The translations under genes and the position numbers were made by a program. The notes beneath the pieces were generated by a model. That model searched no databases, was not told the DNA's origin, and was given only the letters and a program-made list of their open reading frames with translations. This document shows, piece after piece, positions 40,611-48,684 of a stretch of 64,000 nt of DNA (position 1 is its first letter; the number at the start of each line of letters is the position of its first letter). The DNA lies in the NCBI RefSeq assembly GCF_030757795.1, contig NZ_JAUQWH010000002.1, positions 114,105 through 178,104 of the forward strand, in the 5' to 3' direction. The stretch is from Actinoplanes oryzae. Its GTDB lineage: Bacteria > Actinomycetota > Actinomycetes > Mycobacteriales > Micromonosporaceae.

Positions 40611-41482
40611 TGTACAGCCTGGTCAGTGCCCCCGTGCTCGGCTTCGACCTGACCCGCCTCAAGGGCGGGTCGGCGACCGCCGAGGTGCTGCTGCGCGCCT
40701 TGCGCCTCAGCTCCGGGGACCTGCCGACCCTCGCCGAGCGGCTGCCGGACGAAGGGGTGCGCGGCCCGCTCTGGGTCGAGGTGGAGAGCGCGGCGCGCCG
40801 GTTGCCGTCGCTGAAGGGGATGAAGCCCGACGACCCGGCGAGCTCGCTCGCGCTGGTCGAGCGGGCCCCCATCGGCTCGGTGGACGCGCTGCTCACCTGT
40901 CTGCGCTACGACGTGATGGCGTGGACGTGGGAGGGCAGCGGCCGGGACGCCGCGCAGTCGGAGACGGCGGCCTCGGCGACGGCGCTGCTCTGCGACGCCG
41001 CAGTGGCGAGCTATCTGCGGGAAGTGCTCGACGAGCAGACCCGCCGGATGCTCGGCGCCGGCTGGGTGTCGGCCCTGCGCAAGCTGCCGGCCGGCAAGCC
41101 CATCGACCTCGGACCGCACCACTACGCGGTGTCGGCCCTGCTGGACCGGTTGCGCTCGCTCTCGGCGAACGACCTGGCCCGGCTCACCTCCTCGGCGGCG
41201 GATGCCCGGCGCTCGGCGGGAGGGTGGTCGCCGGCGGTGCATTCGGCGTCGTGGGCGGCGTACCTGTCGGACCGGGTCCGGACGGCCGCGGCCGCGCAGA
41301 TGCTGCTGGTCCAGGCGATCGACATCGCGTCGATCCCGCTCGCCGAGCGGGCCGGTGGCGTGTGGAACATGCTCAGCGGCGCCGTGCAGGCGCTGGTCGT
41401 ACGGGATCTGCTGGACACCGCGACGGCGCACCGGCTGCTGTCGCCGGTGATCGCCGCCCTAGGCCCCGCGTGGCTCGGATGA
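40610..41482 (+). CDS. Unrecognised protein encoded inside the chemotaxis operon
   Basis: A 290-residue, mostly helical soluble protein rich in Ala, Leu and Arg, without signal peptide or membrane helix. Stretches such as VDALLTCLRYDVMAWTWEGS and WAAYLSDRVRTAAAAQMLLV show no match to Che protein families I know. Its start is coupled to cheW (TGATG overlap) and 13 bases separate it from cheB, so it is made with the core signalling proteins. It could be a lineage-specific scaffold, adaptor or receptor partner. Confident as a gene, not as a function. Confidence 0.8.
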   Translation: MYSLVSAPVLGFDLTRLKGGSATAEVLLRALRLSSGDLPTLAERLPDEGVRGPLWVEVESAARRLPSLKGMKPDDPASSLALVERAPIGSVDALLTCLRYDVMAWTWEGSGRDAAQSETAASATALLCDAAVASYLREVLDEQTRRMLGAGWVSALRKLPAGKPIDLGPHHYAVSALLDRLRSLSANDLARLTSSAADARRSAGGWSPAVHSASWAAYLSDRVRTAAAAQMLLVQAIDIASIPLAERAGGVWNMLSGAVQALVVRDLLDTATAHRLLSPVIAALGPAWLG

Positions 41483-41495
41483 ACGGAGGACATCG

Positions 41496-42641
41496 ATGAT
41501 CCGAGTGCTCGTCGTCGACGACTCCGTCGTCGTGCGCCGGCTCATCGTCGACTCGCTCGGCGGCATGCCGGACATCGAGGTGGTCGGCACCGCCTCCAAC
41601 GGGCTGCTGGCCCAGGCGAAGATCGACCAGCTCAAGCCCGACGTGATCACCATGGACATCGAGATGCCGCAGATGAACGGCATCGAGGCGGTCCGCGAGC
41701 TGCGCAAGCGGCACCGGATGATCCCCGTGATCATGTTCAGCACGCTGTCGGCCTCGGGCGCGTCGGCGACGCTGGAGGCCCTCTCCGCGGGTGCCACGGA
41801 CTACGTGACCAAGCCCTCCAATGTGGGGTCGGTCAGCGAGTCGATCGCGGCGGTCCGGGAGCAGCTGGTTCCCAAGATCCACGCGCTCGCCGGGGGACGC
41901 CGGCCCGGGGTCCGCCCCGGAGCTGCCCCGCCCCGCCCGGGAGCGGCGCCGCCACCGGTGTCGCGGATCGGCCTGCCGGCCCGCCCGCCGGCCGCCGCGC
42001 CCCCGCGGCCGGTGCGCCGCGGCGGTCCCCAGACGCGGGTGGACATTCTGGCCATCGGCTCGTCCACCGGCGGCCCGGACGCCCTGACCAAGGTCTTCCA
42101 GGGGCTGCCCGCGGACCTGCCCGTGCCGATCGTCGTCACCCAGCACATGCCGCCGGTCTTCACCCGGATGTTCGCCGAACGGCTGGACCGCAGCACCCCG
42201 CTGCACGTGGTCGAGGCCACCGACGGCATGGAGTTGACGGCGGGCACGGCATACATCGCTCCCGGCGACAAGCACCTCGTGCTGCAACGCCGGGGCACCG
42301 CGACGCTGACCCAGCTCAGCGGCGCGCCGCCGGAGAACTCGTGCCGTCCGGCGGTGGACGTGATGTTCCGGTCGGTGTCGGCCCTCTACGGGGCTGCCGT
42401 ACACGCGACGGTGCTGACCGGCATGGGATACGACGGACGGGGTGGTGCGAAAGTGCTGCGTGACGCGGGGGCCGAGATCTTGGCCCAGGACGAGGCGACC
42501 TCGGTGGTCTGGGGCATGCCCGGAGCCGTGGTGGGCGCGAACCTCGCCGACGAGGTGCTGCCATTGGACCGGATCGCCGCGGCGCTGGTGCAGCGGGTGC
42601 AGGCCGGCCGGGCGCCACGAGCGACGGCGGTGACCCGATGA
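41496..42641 (+). CDS. cheB: Chemotaxis methylesterase/response regulator CheB
   Basis: A 381-residue enzyme that demethylates and deamidates receptors. The receiver (1-120) has Asp54 in ITMDIEMPQMNG and TKPSN. A long Pro/Arg/Gly-rich linker (about 130-180) leads to the esterase domain, with the catalytic triad Ser190 (GSSTGG), His217 (TQHMPP) and Asp313 (TGMGYDGRGG). It is preceded by CGGAGG and overlaps cheR by four bases. Confidence 0.96.
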   Translation: MIRVLVVDDSVVVRRLIVDSLGGMPDIEVVGTASNGLLAQAKIDQLKPDVITMDIEMPQMNGIEAVRELRKRHRMIPVIMFSTLSASGASATLEALSAGATDYVTKPSNVGSVSESIAAVREQLVPKIHALAGGRRPGVRPGAAPPRPGAAPPPVSRIGLPARPPAAAPPRPVRRGGPQTRVDILAIGSSTGGPDALTKVFQGLPADLPVPIVVTQHMPPVFTRMFAERLDRSTPLHVVEATDGMELTAGTAYIAPGDKHLVLQRRGTATLTQLSGAPPENSCRPAVDVMFRSVSALYGAAVHATVLTGMGYDGRGGAKVLRDAGAEILAQDEATSVVWGMPGAVVGANLADEVLPLDRIAAALVQRVQAGRAPRATAVTR

Positions 42642-43483
42642 CGCTGTCGCAGGCGGACTTCGAGTTCGTGTCCCAGCTCGTGCGGCGCGAGGCGGCGATC
42701 GTGCTCGCCCCCGGCAAGGAGTATCTGGTGGAGGCCCGGCTGATCCCGGTCGCCCGGCAGGTCGGGGCGGCGAGCGTCGCCGAGTTCATCGCCAACCTGC
42801 AGCGCAAGCCCAACCCGGCGGACCAGCGCCGGATCGTGGACGCGCTGACGACCAACGAGACGTCGTGGTTCCGCGACCGGGAGCCGTTCACCGCGCTCAC
42901 CGACGTGGTGCTGCCCGAGCTCGTCAAGAGCCGGGGGAGCGCGCGTCAGCTCCGGCTCTGGTCGGCGGCGAGCTCCAGCGGCCAGGAGGCGTACAGCCTG
43001 GCCATCACGCTGCAGGAAGCGCTGCCGGCGGGCTGGAACTACGAGATCATGGGCAGTGACATCTCCACCGAGATGATCAAACGGGCCGAGGCCGCCGAGT
43101 ACAGCCAGGTCGAGGTCAACCGCGGCCTGCCGGCGTCCCAGCTGGTGCAGTACTTCGAGCGGGTGGGCGCCCACTGGCGGATCGCGCCCCACCTGCGGCG
43201 CAACGTGTCGTTCAAGCACATGAACCTCGTCGCGCCGCTGCCGCCCATGCAGCCGTTCGACGTGATCTTCCTGCGCAACGTGCTCATCTACTTCGACGTC
43301 GCGACGAAGAAGTCGGTGCTGCGCAACGTCGCCCGGCTGCTGCGCCCGGACGGCTGGCTCTTCCTCGGCGCGGCCGAGACGACGATCGGGATCGACGACA
43401 ACTACGAGCGGGTGGCGGCCGGACGTACGTCCGCCTACCGGGTCCGAAGCGCGGTGCCAGCCGGTGCCGTCAGGAAGGGGTGA
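42638..43483 (+). CDS. cheR: Chemotaxis methyltransferase CheR
   Basis: A 281-residue SAM-dependent enzyme that methylates receptor glutamates. The N-terminal helical domain (1-75) ends in ALTTNETSWFRDREPF. The catalytic domain has the SAM-binding LWSAASSSGQEAYSLA, the GSDIS loop and the DVIFLRNVLIYFD motif. It overlaps cheB (ATGA) and is followed after six bases by cheY. Paired CheB and CheR imply methylation-dependent adaptation, though no receptor gene is in the window. Confidence 0.96.
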   Translation: MTLSQADFEFVSQLVRREAAIVLAPGKEYLVEARLIPVARQVGAASVAEFIANLQRKPNPADQRRIVDALTTNETSWFRDREPFTALTDVVLPELVKSRGSARQLRLWSAASSSGQEAYSLAITLQEALPAGWNYEIMGSDISTEMIKRAEAAEYSQVEVNRGLPASQLVQYFERVGAHWRIAPHLRRNVSFKHMNLVAPLPPMQPFDVIFLRNVLIYFDVATKKSVLRNVARLLRPDGWLFLGAAETTIGIDDNYERVAAGRTSAYRVRSAVPAGAVRKG

Positions 43484-43489
43484 GCTGCG

Positions 43490-43876
43490 GTGCGCGCCAT
43501 GGTGATCGACGATTCGCGGGCGATGCGGATGATTCTGAAGCGCATCGTCGCGAAGCTGAACTTCGAGGCGGTGGAGGCGGGAGACGGCCAGGAGGCCCTC
43601 GACCTGCTGGCCACCATGACCGAGGTGCCGGAACTGGCCCTCATCGACTGGAACATGCCCAACATGAACGGGCTCGAGTTCGTGACGAAGGTCCGCGCCG
43701 AACCCCGGCTGCGGGAGATGACGCTGGTCATGGTGACCACCGAGAGCGAACAGAGCCAGATCGTCCGGGCCCTCGCCGCGGGCGCCCACGAATACGTGAT
43801 CAAGCCCTTCACCGAAGGAGCGATGATCGAGAAGCTGGCCCTGCTGGGCCTGGTACCGACCGGAGCGAACTCATGA
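43490..43876 (+). CDS. cheY: CheY-like response regulator (first copy)
   Basis: A 128-residue single-domain receiver. Acidic pocket IDDSRAM, phosphoacceptor Asp in LALIDWNMPNMNG, switch threonine in MVTTES and lysine in VIKPF are all present. The WNMP sequence after the Asp is typical of chemotaxis CheY. It starts at GTG and overlaps cheX by four bases. A second CheY lies 470 bases downstream, so one may be the motor-binding form and the other a phosphate sink. Confidence 0.93.
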   Translation: MRAMVIDDSRAMRMILKRIVAKLNFEAVEAGDGQEALDLLATMTEVPELALIDWNMPNMNGLEFVTKVRAEPRLREMTLVMVTTESEQSQIVRALAAGAHEYVIKPFTEGAMIEKLALLGLVPTGANS

Positions 43877-44352
43877 GCGTCGAAACCGTGGTGACCGAGG
43901 ACGACCTGGCCGAGATGGTGGAACAGGTCTGGGCGTCCTACCTCGACCCCGAGGGGGTCAGCCCGCTGATCCCCACCGCTGACGCCGACCAGCCGACCGA
44001 GGTGCACTCGACGGTGTCCATCACCGGCACCTGGCACGGGCACCTGGTCTACGCGTCCTCGACGCAGGCCGCCAAGAAGGCCGCCGCGGCGTTCCTCGCC
44101 ATGGAGCTCGACGAGGTCGGCCAGGAGGACGTCTCGGACGTGCTGGGCGAGCTGGCGAACATCGTCGGCGGCAACGTCAAGGCGATGCTGCCCGCCGGCT
44201 GCTTCCTCTCGCTGCCCACCGTCGTGCTGGCGCCGCAGACCGCTTCGTACTATCCGGCCGCCGAGCGGATCAGCGGCCTGTGGGGCGTCTGGGACGGCGA
44301 GCCCATTTCCATCTCCATGTGGCAGAGCACCAAGCAGGGGGACAACGCATGA
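43873..44352 (+). CDS. cheX: CheX/CheC-family CheY-P phosphatase
   Basis: A 159-residue protein of the CheC/CheX fold. The catalytic signature is seen in DVLGELANIVGGNVKAMLP (E-X2-N and the GGN loop). One such motif is present, as in CheX. It removes phosphate from CheY-P to end the signal. Its gene lies between and overlaps both cheY copies, so phosphatase and substrates are made together. Confidence 0.88.
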   Translation: MSVETVVTEDDLAEMVEQVWASYLDPEGVSPLIPTADADQPTEVHSTVSITGTWHGHLVYASSTQAAKKAAAAFLAMELDEVGQEDVSDVLGELANIVGGNVKAMLPAGCFLSLPTVVLAPQTASYYPAAERISGLWGVWDGEPISISMWQSTKQGDNA

Positions 44353-44711
44353 AGATCCTGATCGCGGACGACAGCCGGGTCATGCGCCAGATCGTGACCC
44401 GGACGCTGCGCCAGGCCGGCTTCGACAATCACGACCTCGTCGAGGCCGCCGACGGCGCGGAGGCGGCCGCCAAGGCGGCGTCGGAGAGCCCCGACCTGAT
44501 CATCTCGGACTGGAACATGCCCGAGATGACCGGCATCGAGGTGCTCCGCAAGCTGCGCGCCGAGGGCAACAACGTGAAGTTCGGCTTCGTCACCTCGGAG
44601 TGCACCGACGAGATGAAGAACGCGGCGGAGAGCGCCGGCTCGGCCTTCTTCATCGTCAAGCCCTTCACAGCTGACCAATTCCAAGAGGCCTTCTCTCCTA
44701 TTTTGGGATGA
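44349..44711 (+). CDS. cheY: CheY-like response regulator (second copy)
   Basis: A 120-residue receiver with IADDSRVMRQIV, the phosphoacceptor in LIISDWNMPEMTG, FVTSE and VKPF. It is about as similar to the first CheY as paralogues usually are, with the same WNMP motif. The ATG overlaps the cheX stop. Which copy binds the motor switch cannot be read from sequence. Confidence 0.93.
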   Translation: MKILIADDSRVMRQIVTRTLRQAGFDNHDLVEAADGAEAAAKAASESPDLIISDWNMPEMTGIEVLRKLRAEGNNVKFGFVTSECTDEMKNAAESAGSAFFIVKPFTADQFQEAFSPILG

Positions 44712-44718
44712 TGTACCC

Positions 44719-45204
44719 ATGTCTGACACCTCGGTACTCCCCGCCTCCCTGGCCGTCCGCAACCTCTTCGAGGACCTCCTCGGCCGCGACGTGAACGTCG
44801 CCCCCGGCGACCCCATGACCGCGGACGACCTCCCGCTCGGCACCATCGCCATCTACACGGACCCGTCCCAGAAGATCTACGCGGTGATGGGCATGCAGCT
44901 CTCGCTGGCGGCCAACGTGGGAGCGGCCCTGGGCCTGCTCCCCGCCGGCGCGGCCGAGGACGCCATCGACGAGAAGACGCTCTTTCCCAACCTCGCGGAA
45001 AACCTCGGCGAGGCCTTCAACATCCTCACCAGCCTCCTCAACCGCGAGGGGGCGCCGCACGTCAAGCTCTACCAGGTGATCTACCCGGGCGGCTCGCTGC
45101 CGAACGACGCCCGCGCGCACTTCCTGGCGCTGGGCAAGCGGCTCGATCTCACGATCGAGGTCGCCCGGTACGGCAAGGGGAAGTTCTCGCTGTCGATGGC
45201 CTGA
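44719..45204 (+). CDS. Unrecognised last gene of the chemotaxis operon, possibly CheC-like
   Basis: A 161-residue soluble protein beginning seven bases after the second cheY. The middle contains LFPNLAENLGEAFNILTSLL, which resembles the E-X2-N helix of CheC/CheX/FliY proteins but lacks the GGN loop, and a C-terminal strand YGKGKFSLSMA. A degenerate CheC/FliM-fold protein is a reasonable guess; it could bind CheY-P without cleaving it. A strong terminator follows. Confidence 0.7.
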   Translation: MSDTSVLPASLAVRNLFEDLLGRDVNVAPGDPMTADDLPLGTIAIYTDPSQKIYAVMGMQLSLAANVGAALGLLPAGAAEDAIDEKTLFPNLAENLGEAFNILTSLLNREGAPHVKLYQVIYPGGSLPNDARAHFLALGKRLDLTIEVARYGKGKFSLSMA

Positions 45205-45216
45205 TTTATCGTGATG

Positions 45217-45261
45217 AAACCCCCGTTCCGGTTGCGCTGGGACGGGGGTTTCGCCGTTTTT
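45217..45261 (+). terminator. Rho-independent terminator of the chemotaxis operon
   Basis: AAACCCCCGT (45217-45226) pairs with ACGGGGGTTT (45242-45251), extended by three more pairs, around a nine-base loop. A run of five T follows at 45257-45261. This is the best terminator in the window. Confidence 0.88.
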
Positions 45262-45409
45262 ATGAGTACGCACGACGAAAGGCCGGACCGGCGGCCGGCG
45301 ACCTGGGCGCGGGGTCGCGGCCGCAGCGCCCGCATCCGGCGTGACGTCGTGGGTCCAGGCCGACGCCCATGCTGGTGGGGCGCGCTTTGTGCCAACGTCA
45401 AGATGTCGC

Positions 45410-45439
45410 TTGCACACTGTCCAATGACAAGCCTAGTCT
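45410..45439 (+). promoter_or_regulatory. Sigma-70-type promoter of the unknown two-gene unit
   Basis: TTGCAC (45410-45415), an 18-base spacer and TAGTCT (45434-45439), about 31 bases before the ATG at 45471. A CTTG...CAAG dyad spans the spacer and could be an operator. Confidence 0.55.
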
Positions 45440-45470
45440 TATGCCATCCCTTCGAGAGAAAGGAATGACC

Positions 45471-45671
45471 ATGACCCTTGTGCCAGCGCAGCGCGCCGAG
45501 GAGCGGGCCGAGTTCGTCCGGCTCACCCGTGAGGAGTGGCAGGAGGAGGTCGATGCCCAGCTCGCTCGGCTCGGCCTCACCCTCGAGGAGCTCAAGGCGC
45601 AGGCGCGCGAGGACGTCTTCGATTCTCACGATGCCAAGATCGTCTGGATGTACTTCGATGCCACTCAGTGA
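45471..45671 (+). CDS. Small acidic protein, first gene of an unrecognised pair
   Basis: A 66-residue protein (MTLVPAQRAEERAEFVRLTR then a helix LARLGLTLEELKAQAREDVF and HDAKIVWMYFDATQ). It is highly charged and helical, like small antitoxins. The ATG at 45471 is chosen because GAAAGGA lies seven bases upstream; an ATG two codons earlier is too close to it. Its last 14 bases overlap the next gene in another frame, implying coupled translation. No family recognised. Confidence 0.7.
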   Translation: MTLVPAQRAEERAEFVRLTREEWQEEVDAQLARLGLTLEELKAQAREDVFDSHDAKIVWMYFDATQ

Positions 45672-46311
45672 CCTCGAGCGCGGCGCCCGGCGTTTCGCCG
45701 ACACCATTCAGCGTCTCCTCAACACCACTGTCGCCAGTGGCGCGAGCATTCGGGCGACAACTCAGGCTGATGCGGCCACATGTGCTGTGGCTGTCGCGTC
45801 GCGTCGCGGCAAGAGGGAAGTGATCGAGCTGCCCACAGCTGACCCTCGGGTCCCGCTGTATCTGAACGTTCACTACCTTCTCGGCCTGGATGACGAGGGC
45901 GCGCATCTGGCGGTGCGCACCTCCACCTTCCGCGTTCAGGGCGCTCGCGACGCGCTCGACGGCTGGTTCCACTACGACTTCGAGCGGAACAAAGCCGGCT
46001 ATCCCGAAGCTCATCTTCAGATCCTCGCCCAGCACAACGAGGCCGAGCAGATCATGCGCAGGCTGAGTCGGCGGCGGAAGAACAAGCAGTTCGGCGAGCT
46101 GCACTTTCCCGTGGGTGGCCGGCGTTACCGGCCCGCGCTCGAGGATCTGATCGAGTTTCTGGTCGCCGAGGAGCTCGTGGTGCCGAAGGACGGGTGGGAG
46201 AAGGAGCTGGAGCGCTCCCGGCGGGAGTTCCGGGAGATCCAGCTCCGGGCGGCCATCCGGCGGGATCCCGATGTGGCGAAACGGGCTCTGGAGGACCTGT
46301 TCCGCCGGTGA
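45658..46311 (+). CDS. Unrecognised 217-residue protein, second gene of the pair
   Basis: A basic soluble protein with a mixed alpha/beta N-terminal half (VPLYLNVHYLLGLDDEGAHL, GWFHYDFERNKAGYPEAHLQ) and a long charged helical C-terminus. The ATG lies inside the upstream ORF (14-base overlap). The segment HYDFERNKAGYPEAHLQI, rich in His, Asp and Glu, might hold a metal site. The small-acidic-then-larger arrangement resembles toxin-antitoxin or two-gene defence units, but I cannot name it. It ends four bases from the convergent sulfotransferase gene. Confidence 0.7.
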   Translation: MPLSDLERGARRFADTIQRLLNTTVASGASIRATTQADAATCAVAVASRRGKREVIELPTADPRVPLYLNVHYLLGLDDEGAHLAVRTSTFRVQGARDALDGWFHYDFERNKAGYPEAHLQILAQHNEAEQIMRRLSRRRKNKQFGELHFPVGGRRYRPALEDLIEFLVAEELVVPKDGWEKELERSRREFREIQLRAAIRRDPDVAKRALEDLFRR

Positions 46312-46315
46312 GCGG

Positions 46316-47350
46316 TCAGGGATGGGCGGCGGTTTCTGCTCCCTCGGCTGCGCGGGGGAGCGGCGCCGTCGGCAGGTGGGCCAGGTCCTCGGAGGGGCGG
46401 AGGCGGACGGCGGCCCGGCTGATCCGGCGGCGGGCCGGGATGAAGCGCTGCGGGGTGGCCGACCAGCCGTAACGGACCAGGTCCGCGGGGTTGGGGCGGG
46501 CGTTGCCCGACAGCTCGTAGCCGTTGGCGACGAGGCGGCGGCCCAGGGCTGCCTCGCAGAGGGCGATCTCCTCCGGGGTGAGGCGGGTCTCCCAGCTGCG
46601 TACCCGCTCGGTGTTGACCGGGGCGTGGGTGCGCGCGTGCCAGGTCTTGAAGGACGGCACCGCGACCTCGGCGACGGCGGAGGGCTCCGCCATGGCCGGG
46701 TCGTAGTCCTCGCCCAGATAGTCGCACAGCGCCATGAGCTGGGTGTGCGGGTCGGTGACCAGGTCTTCGTAGCGCAGTTCGAACCACTGCGCGCTGCCCA
46801 GGCGACGGGCGGCGCGGCGGGCGTCGTCGACGGCTCGGGCCCAGGCGGCGACCGTGGCGTAGATGTCCTTGCGGTGCCAGGACATCTCCTTGAGGGAGGC
46901 CACGCAGTCGCGGCCGTCGCGGACGATGTTGACGAACTGGGCATCCGGGAAGAGGCGCAACAGCAGGTCGACGTTGTGCAGGTAGGCGGGGCGTTTGTCG
47001 CCCCAGCGGGGCTTGCCGAAGCGGGCCGCGTACCCCTGGAAGACCGTGCCCAGCACGGAGCCGAGCGTGCCCTGCGCCGCGGCCATGCGCTCGACCGTCT
47101 CCTCGGGGTCGAGGCCGAGGTCGCAGAAGCGGGTCTCGCGGCGGTCCACGATGCGGCGGGCCAGCGCGCGGCGGTTGGCCTCGATCCGCAGGTCGCCGAA
47201 GTCGCGGCGTTCGCGGTAGGCGGCCAGCACGAACCGGGTCTCCGGCGGGATCGCGATGCGCGGGTGGGCGTGCAACATCAGCTGCAACATCGTGGTGCCC
47301 GACCGTGGGCAGCCGACGACGATGATCGGGCGTTCGGGGCAGTCACTCAC
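46316..47350 (-). CDS. Sulfotransferase family protein
   Basis: A 344-residue PAPS-dependent sulfotransferase. The 5'-phosphosulfate loop is GCPRSGTTMLQ near the N-terminus and the 3'-phosphate motif is VNIVRDGRDCVASL (about residue 135). A later WFELRYEDLVTDP is typical of the Sulfotransfer_3 group, which acts on carbohydrates or secreted metabolites. There is no membrane segment. The GTG at 47350 starts just before IIVVGCPRSGTT and seven bases after a -10 box. It sits between chemotaxis and flagellar genes without a visible link. Confidence 0.9.
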   Translation of the reverse strand: MSDCPERPIIVVGCPRSGTTMLQLMLHAHPRIAIPPETRFVLAAYRERRDFGDLRIEANRRALARRIVDRRETRFCDLGLDPEETVERMAAAQGTLGSVLGTVFQGYAARFGKPRWGDKRPAYLHNVDLLLRLFPDAQFVNIVRDGRDCVASLKEMSWHRKDIYATVAAWARAVDDARRAARRLGSAQWFELRYEDLVTDPHTQLMALCDYLGEDYDPAMAEPSAVAEVAVPSFKTWHARTHAPVNTERVRSWETRLTPEEIALCEAALGRRLVANGYELSGNARPNPADLVRYGWSATPQRFIPARRRISRAAVRLRPSEDLAHLPTAPLPRAAEGAETAAHP

Positions 47351-47357
47351 CGGCGTT

Positions 47358-47385
47358 ACCGTAATGCCCGATTGGCGAATTGTTA
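47358..47385 (-). promoter_or_regulatory. Promoter of the sulfotransferase gene
   Basis: On the minus strand TTAACA and TACGGT (47363-47358) are separated by 17 bases, and seven bases follow before the GTG at 47350. This predicts a leaderless transcript. Confidence 0.5.
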
Positions 47386-47524
47386 ACGAAGTGTCAAGGC
47401 GTGTCGCAAATGTGGCCCGGTCGGCACGCGAGCTCCGCTGTCCCCAGGCCGGGGTTATCCACAGGGCGCCCGGCGTGGGCGTCCTGACGCGGGCACAATG
47501 TCCAGGGCGGTGGCCCCCTGGGGT

Positions 47525-47568
47525 GGGCGGGCTCACGCGGGCGGCGGGCCTGCGGGCGGGCTCACGCG
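47525..47568. repeat. 15-bp direct repeat downstream of flhB
   Basis: GGGCGGGCTCACGCG occurs at 47525-47539 and 47554-47568 (29-base period) in the gap between flhB and the sulfotransferase gene. The rest of this gap (47351-47589) holds the sulfotransferase promoter and one DnaA-box-like TTATCCACA (47455-47463), and no gene. Confidence 0.6.
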
Positions 47569-47589
47569 TGCGGGCGGGGCTGCCAAGCG

Positions 47590-48681
47590 TCAAGCAGAGG
47601 CCGGCGTCGGGTTCGGGTTGCGATGCGTGCCCGCCGCCGCGCCCTTCGCCTTCAGGCTCATGACGAATGCCAGCACCTTCGCCACGGCCCCGTAGAAGTC
47701 CGCCGGGATCTCCATGCCGACGTCCACGCTCTTCTCCAGCGCCCGGGCGAGGGCGACGTCCTGCACCAGCGGGATCCGGTTTTCCGAGGCCACCTCGCGG
47801 ATCTTCTGCGCGATGGCGCCCTGCCCCTTGGCGAGCACCCGCGGCGCGCCCTTCTCCGGTTCGTACCGGAGCGCCACGGCCACGTGCGTCGGGTTGATCA
47901 GCACCACGTCGGCGGTCGGGACGTCGGCCATCTGGCGGTTGCGGGCCATGGCCATCTGCTTGGCCCGGATGTGGCCCTTGAGGTGCGGGTCGCCCTCGGT
48001 GTTCTTGTTCTCCTGCTTGACCTCTTCCTTGGTCATGCGCAGCTGCTTGTTCGTACGCCGGCGCACGACGAAGTAGTCCGCGGCGGCCATGACGATGCCG
48101 GCGACCGAGGCGGCGCGGATCAGGCCGATGGCGGCGTCGTTGACCACGCCGAGCAGCGAGCCGATCTGGAGGCGGCCGGCGGTCATCAGGACCGGGACGA
48201 TGTCCTTCATGGTCATGTAGAGGACGACGCCCAGCACCGCGGTCTTGATCAGGGCCTTGGAGCCTTCCCAGAGGGCCTGCGGGCCGAGCATCTTCTTGAT
48301 GCCGGGCAGCGGGTTGAGCCGGCTGAACTTCGGGATGAACAGCTTGGTGGCGACCCGGATGCCGCCCTGGGCGCCGGCCGCGGCGATGCCGACCGCCATC
48401 ATGGTCGCGGCCAGCGGAAGGACGGCCCAGGCGGCGCTCATCAGGCCGTCCTTGAGGATGCTGAGCGCCACGCCCGGCTGGGGGTCGGCGATGACCTCCG
48501 GGAGTTTGGCCATGAGCTCCCGGGAGTGCTCCATCGTCGTCTTGAGCGTGCGCGGCAGCATGATGCTGGCCGCCAGCATCCCGAACCAGGCGCCGACGTC
48601 CTGGCTGCGGCCGATCTGGCCTTCCTGCTTGGCCTTCTTGAGTTTCTGCGGTGTCGGCTGTTCGGTCTTCTCCCCGGACAC
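47590..48681 (-). CDS. flhB: Flagellar export switch protein FlhB
   Basis: A 363-residue protein. Four membrane helices (about residues 30-210) follow the N-terminal EKTEQPTPQKLKKAKQEGQI, and the cytoplasmic domain has the autocleavage site NPTH (263-266) in VVLINPTHVAVALRY. It switches export from rod/hook to filament substrates, in concert with FliK. It starts three bases after the fliR stop and is the last gene of the minus-strand flagellar cluster. Confidence 0.97.
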   Translation of the reverse strand: MSGEKTEQPTPQKLKKAKQEGQIGRSQDVGAWFGMLAASIMLPRTLKTTMEHSRELMAKLPEVIADPQPGVALSILKDGLMSAAWAVLPLAATMMAVGIAAAGAQGGIRVATKLFIPKFSRLNPLPGIKKMLGPQALWEGSKALIKTAVLGVVLYMTMKDIVPVLMTAGRLQIGSLLGVVNDAAIGLIRAASVAGIVMAAADYFVVRRRTNKQLRMTKEEVKQENKNTEGDPHLKGHIRAKQMAMARNRQMADVPTADVVLINPTHVAVALRYEPEKGAPRVLAKGQGAIAQKIREVASENRIPLVQDVALARALEKSVDVGMEIPADFYGAVAKVLAFVMSLKAKGAAAGTHRNPNPTPASA

Positions 48682-48684
48682 GGA

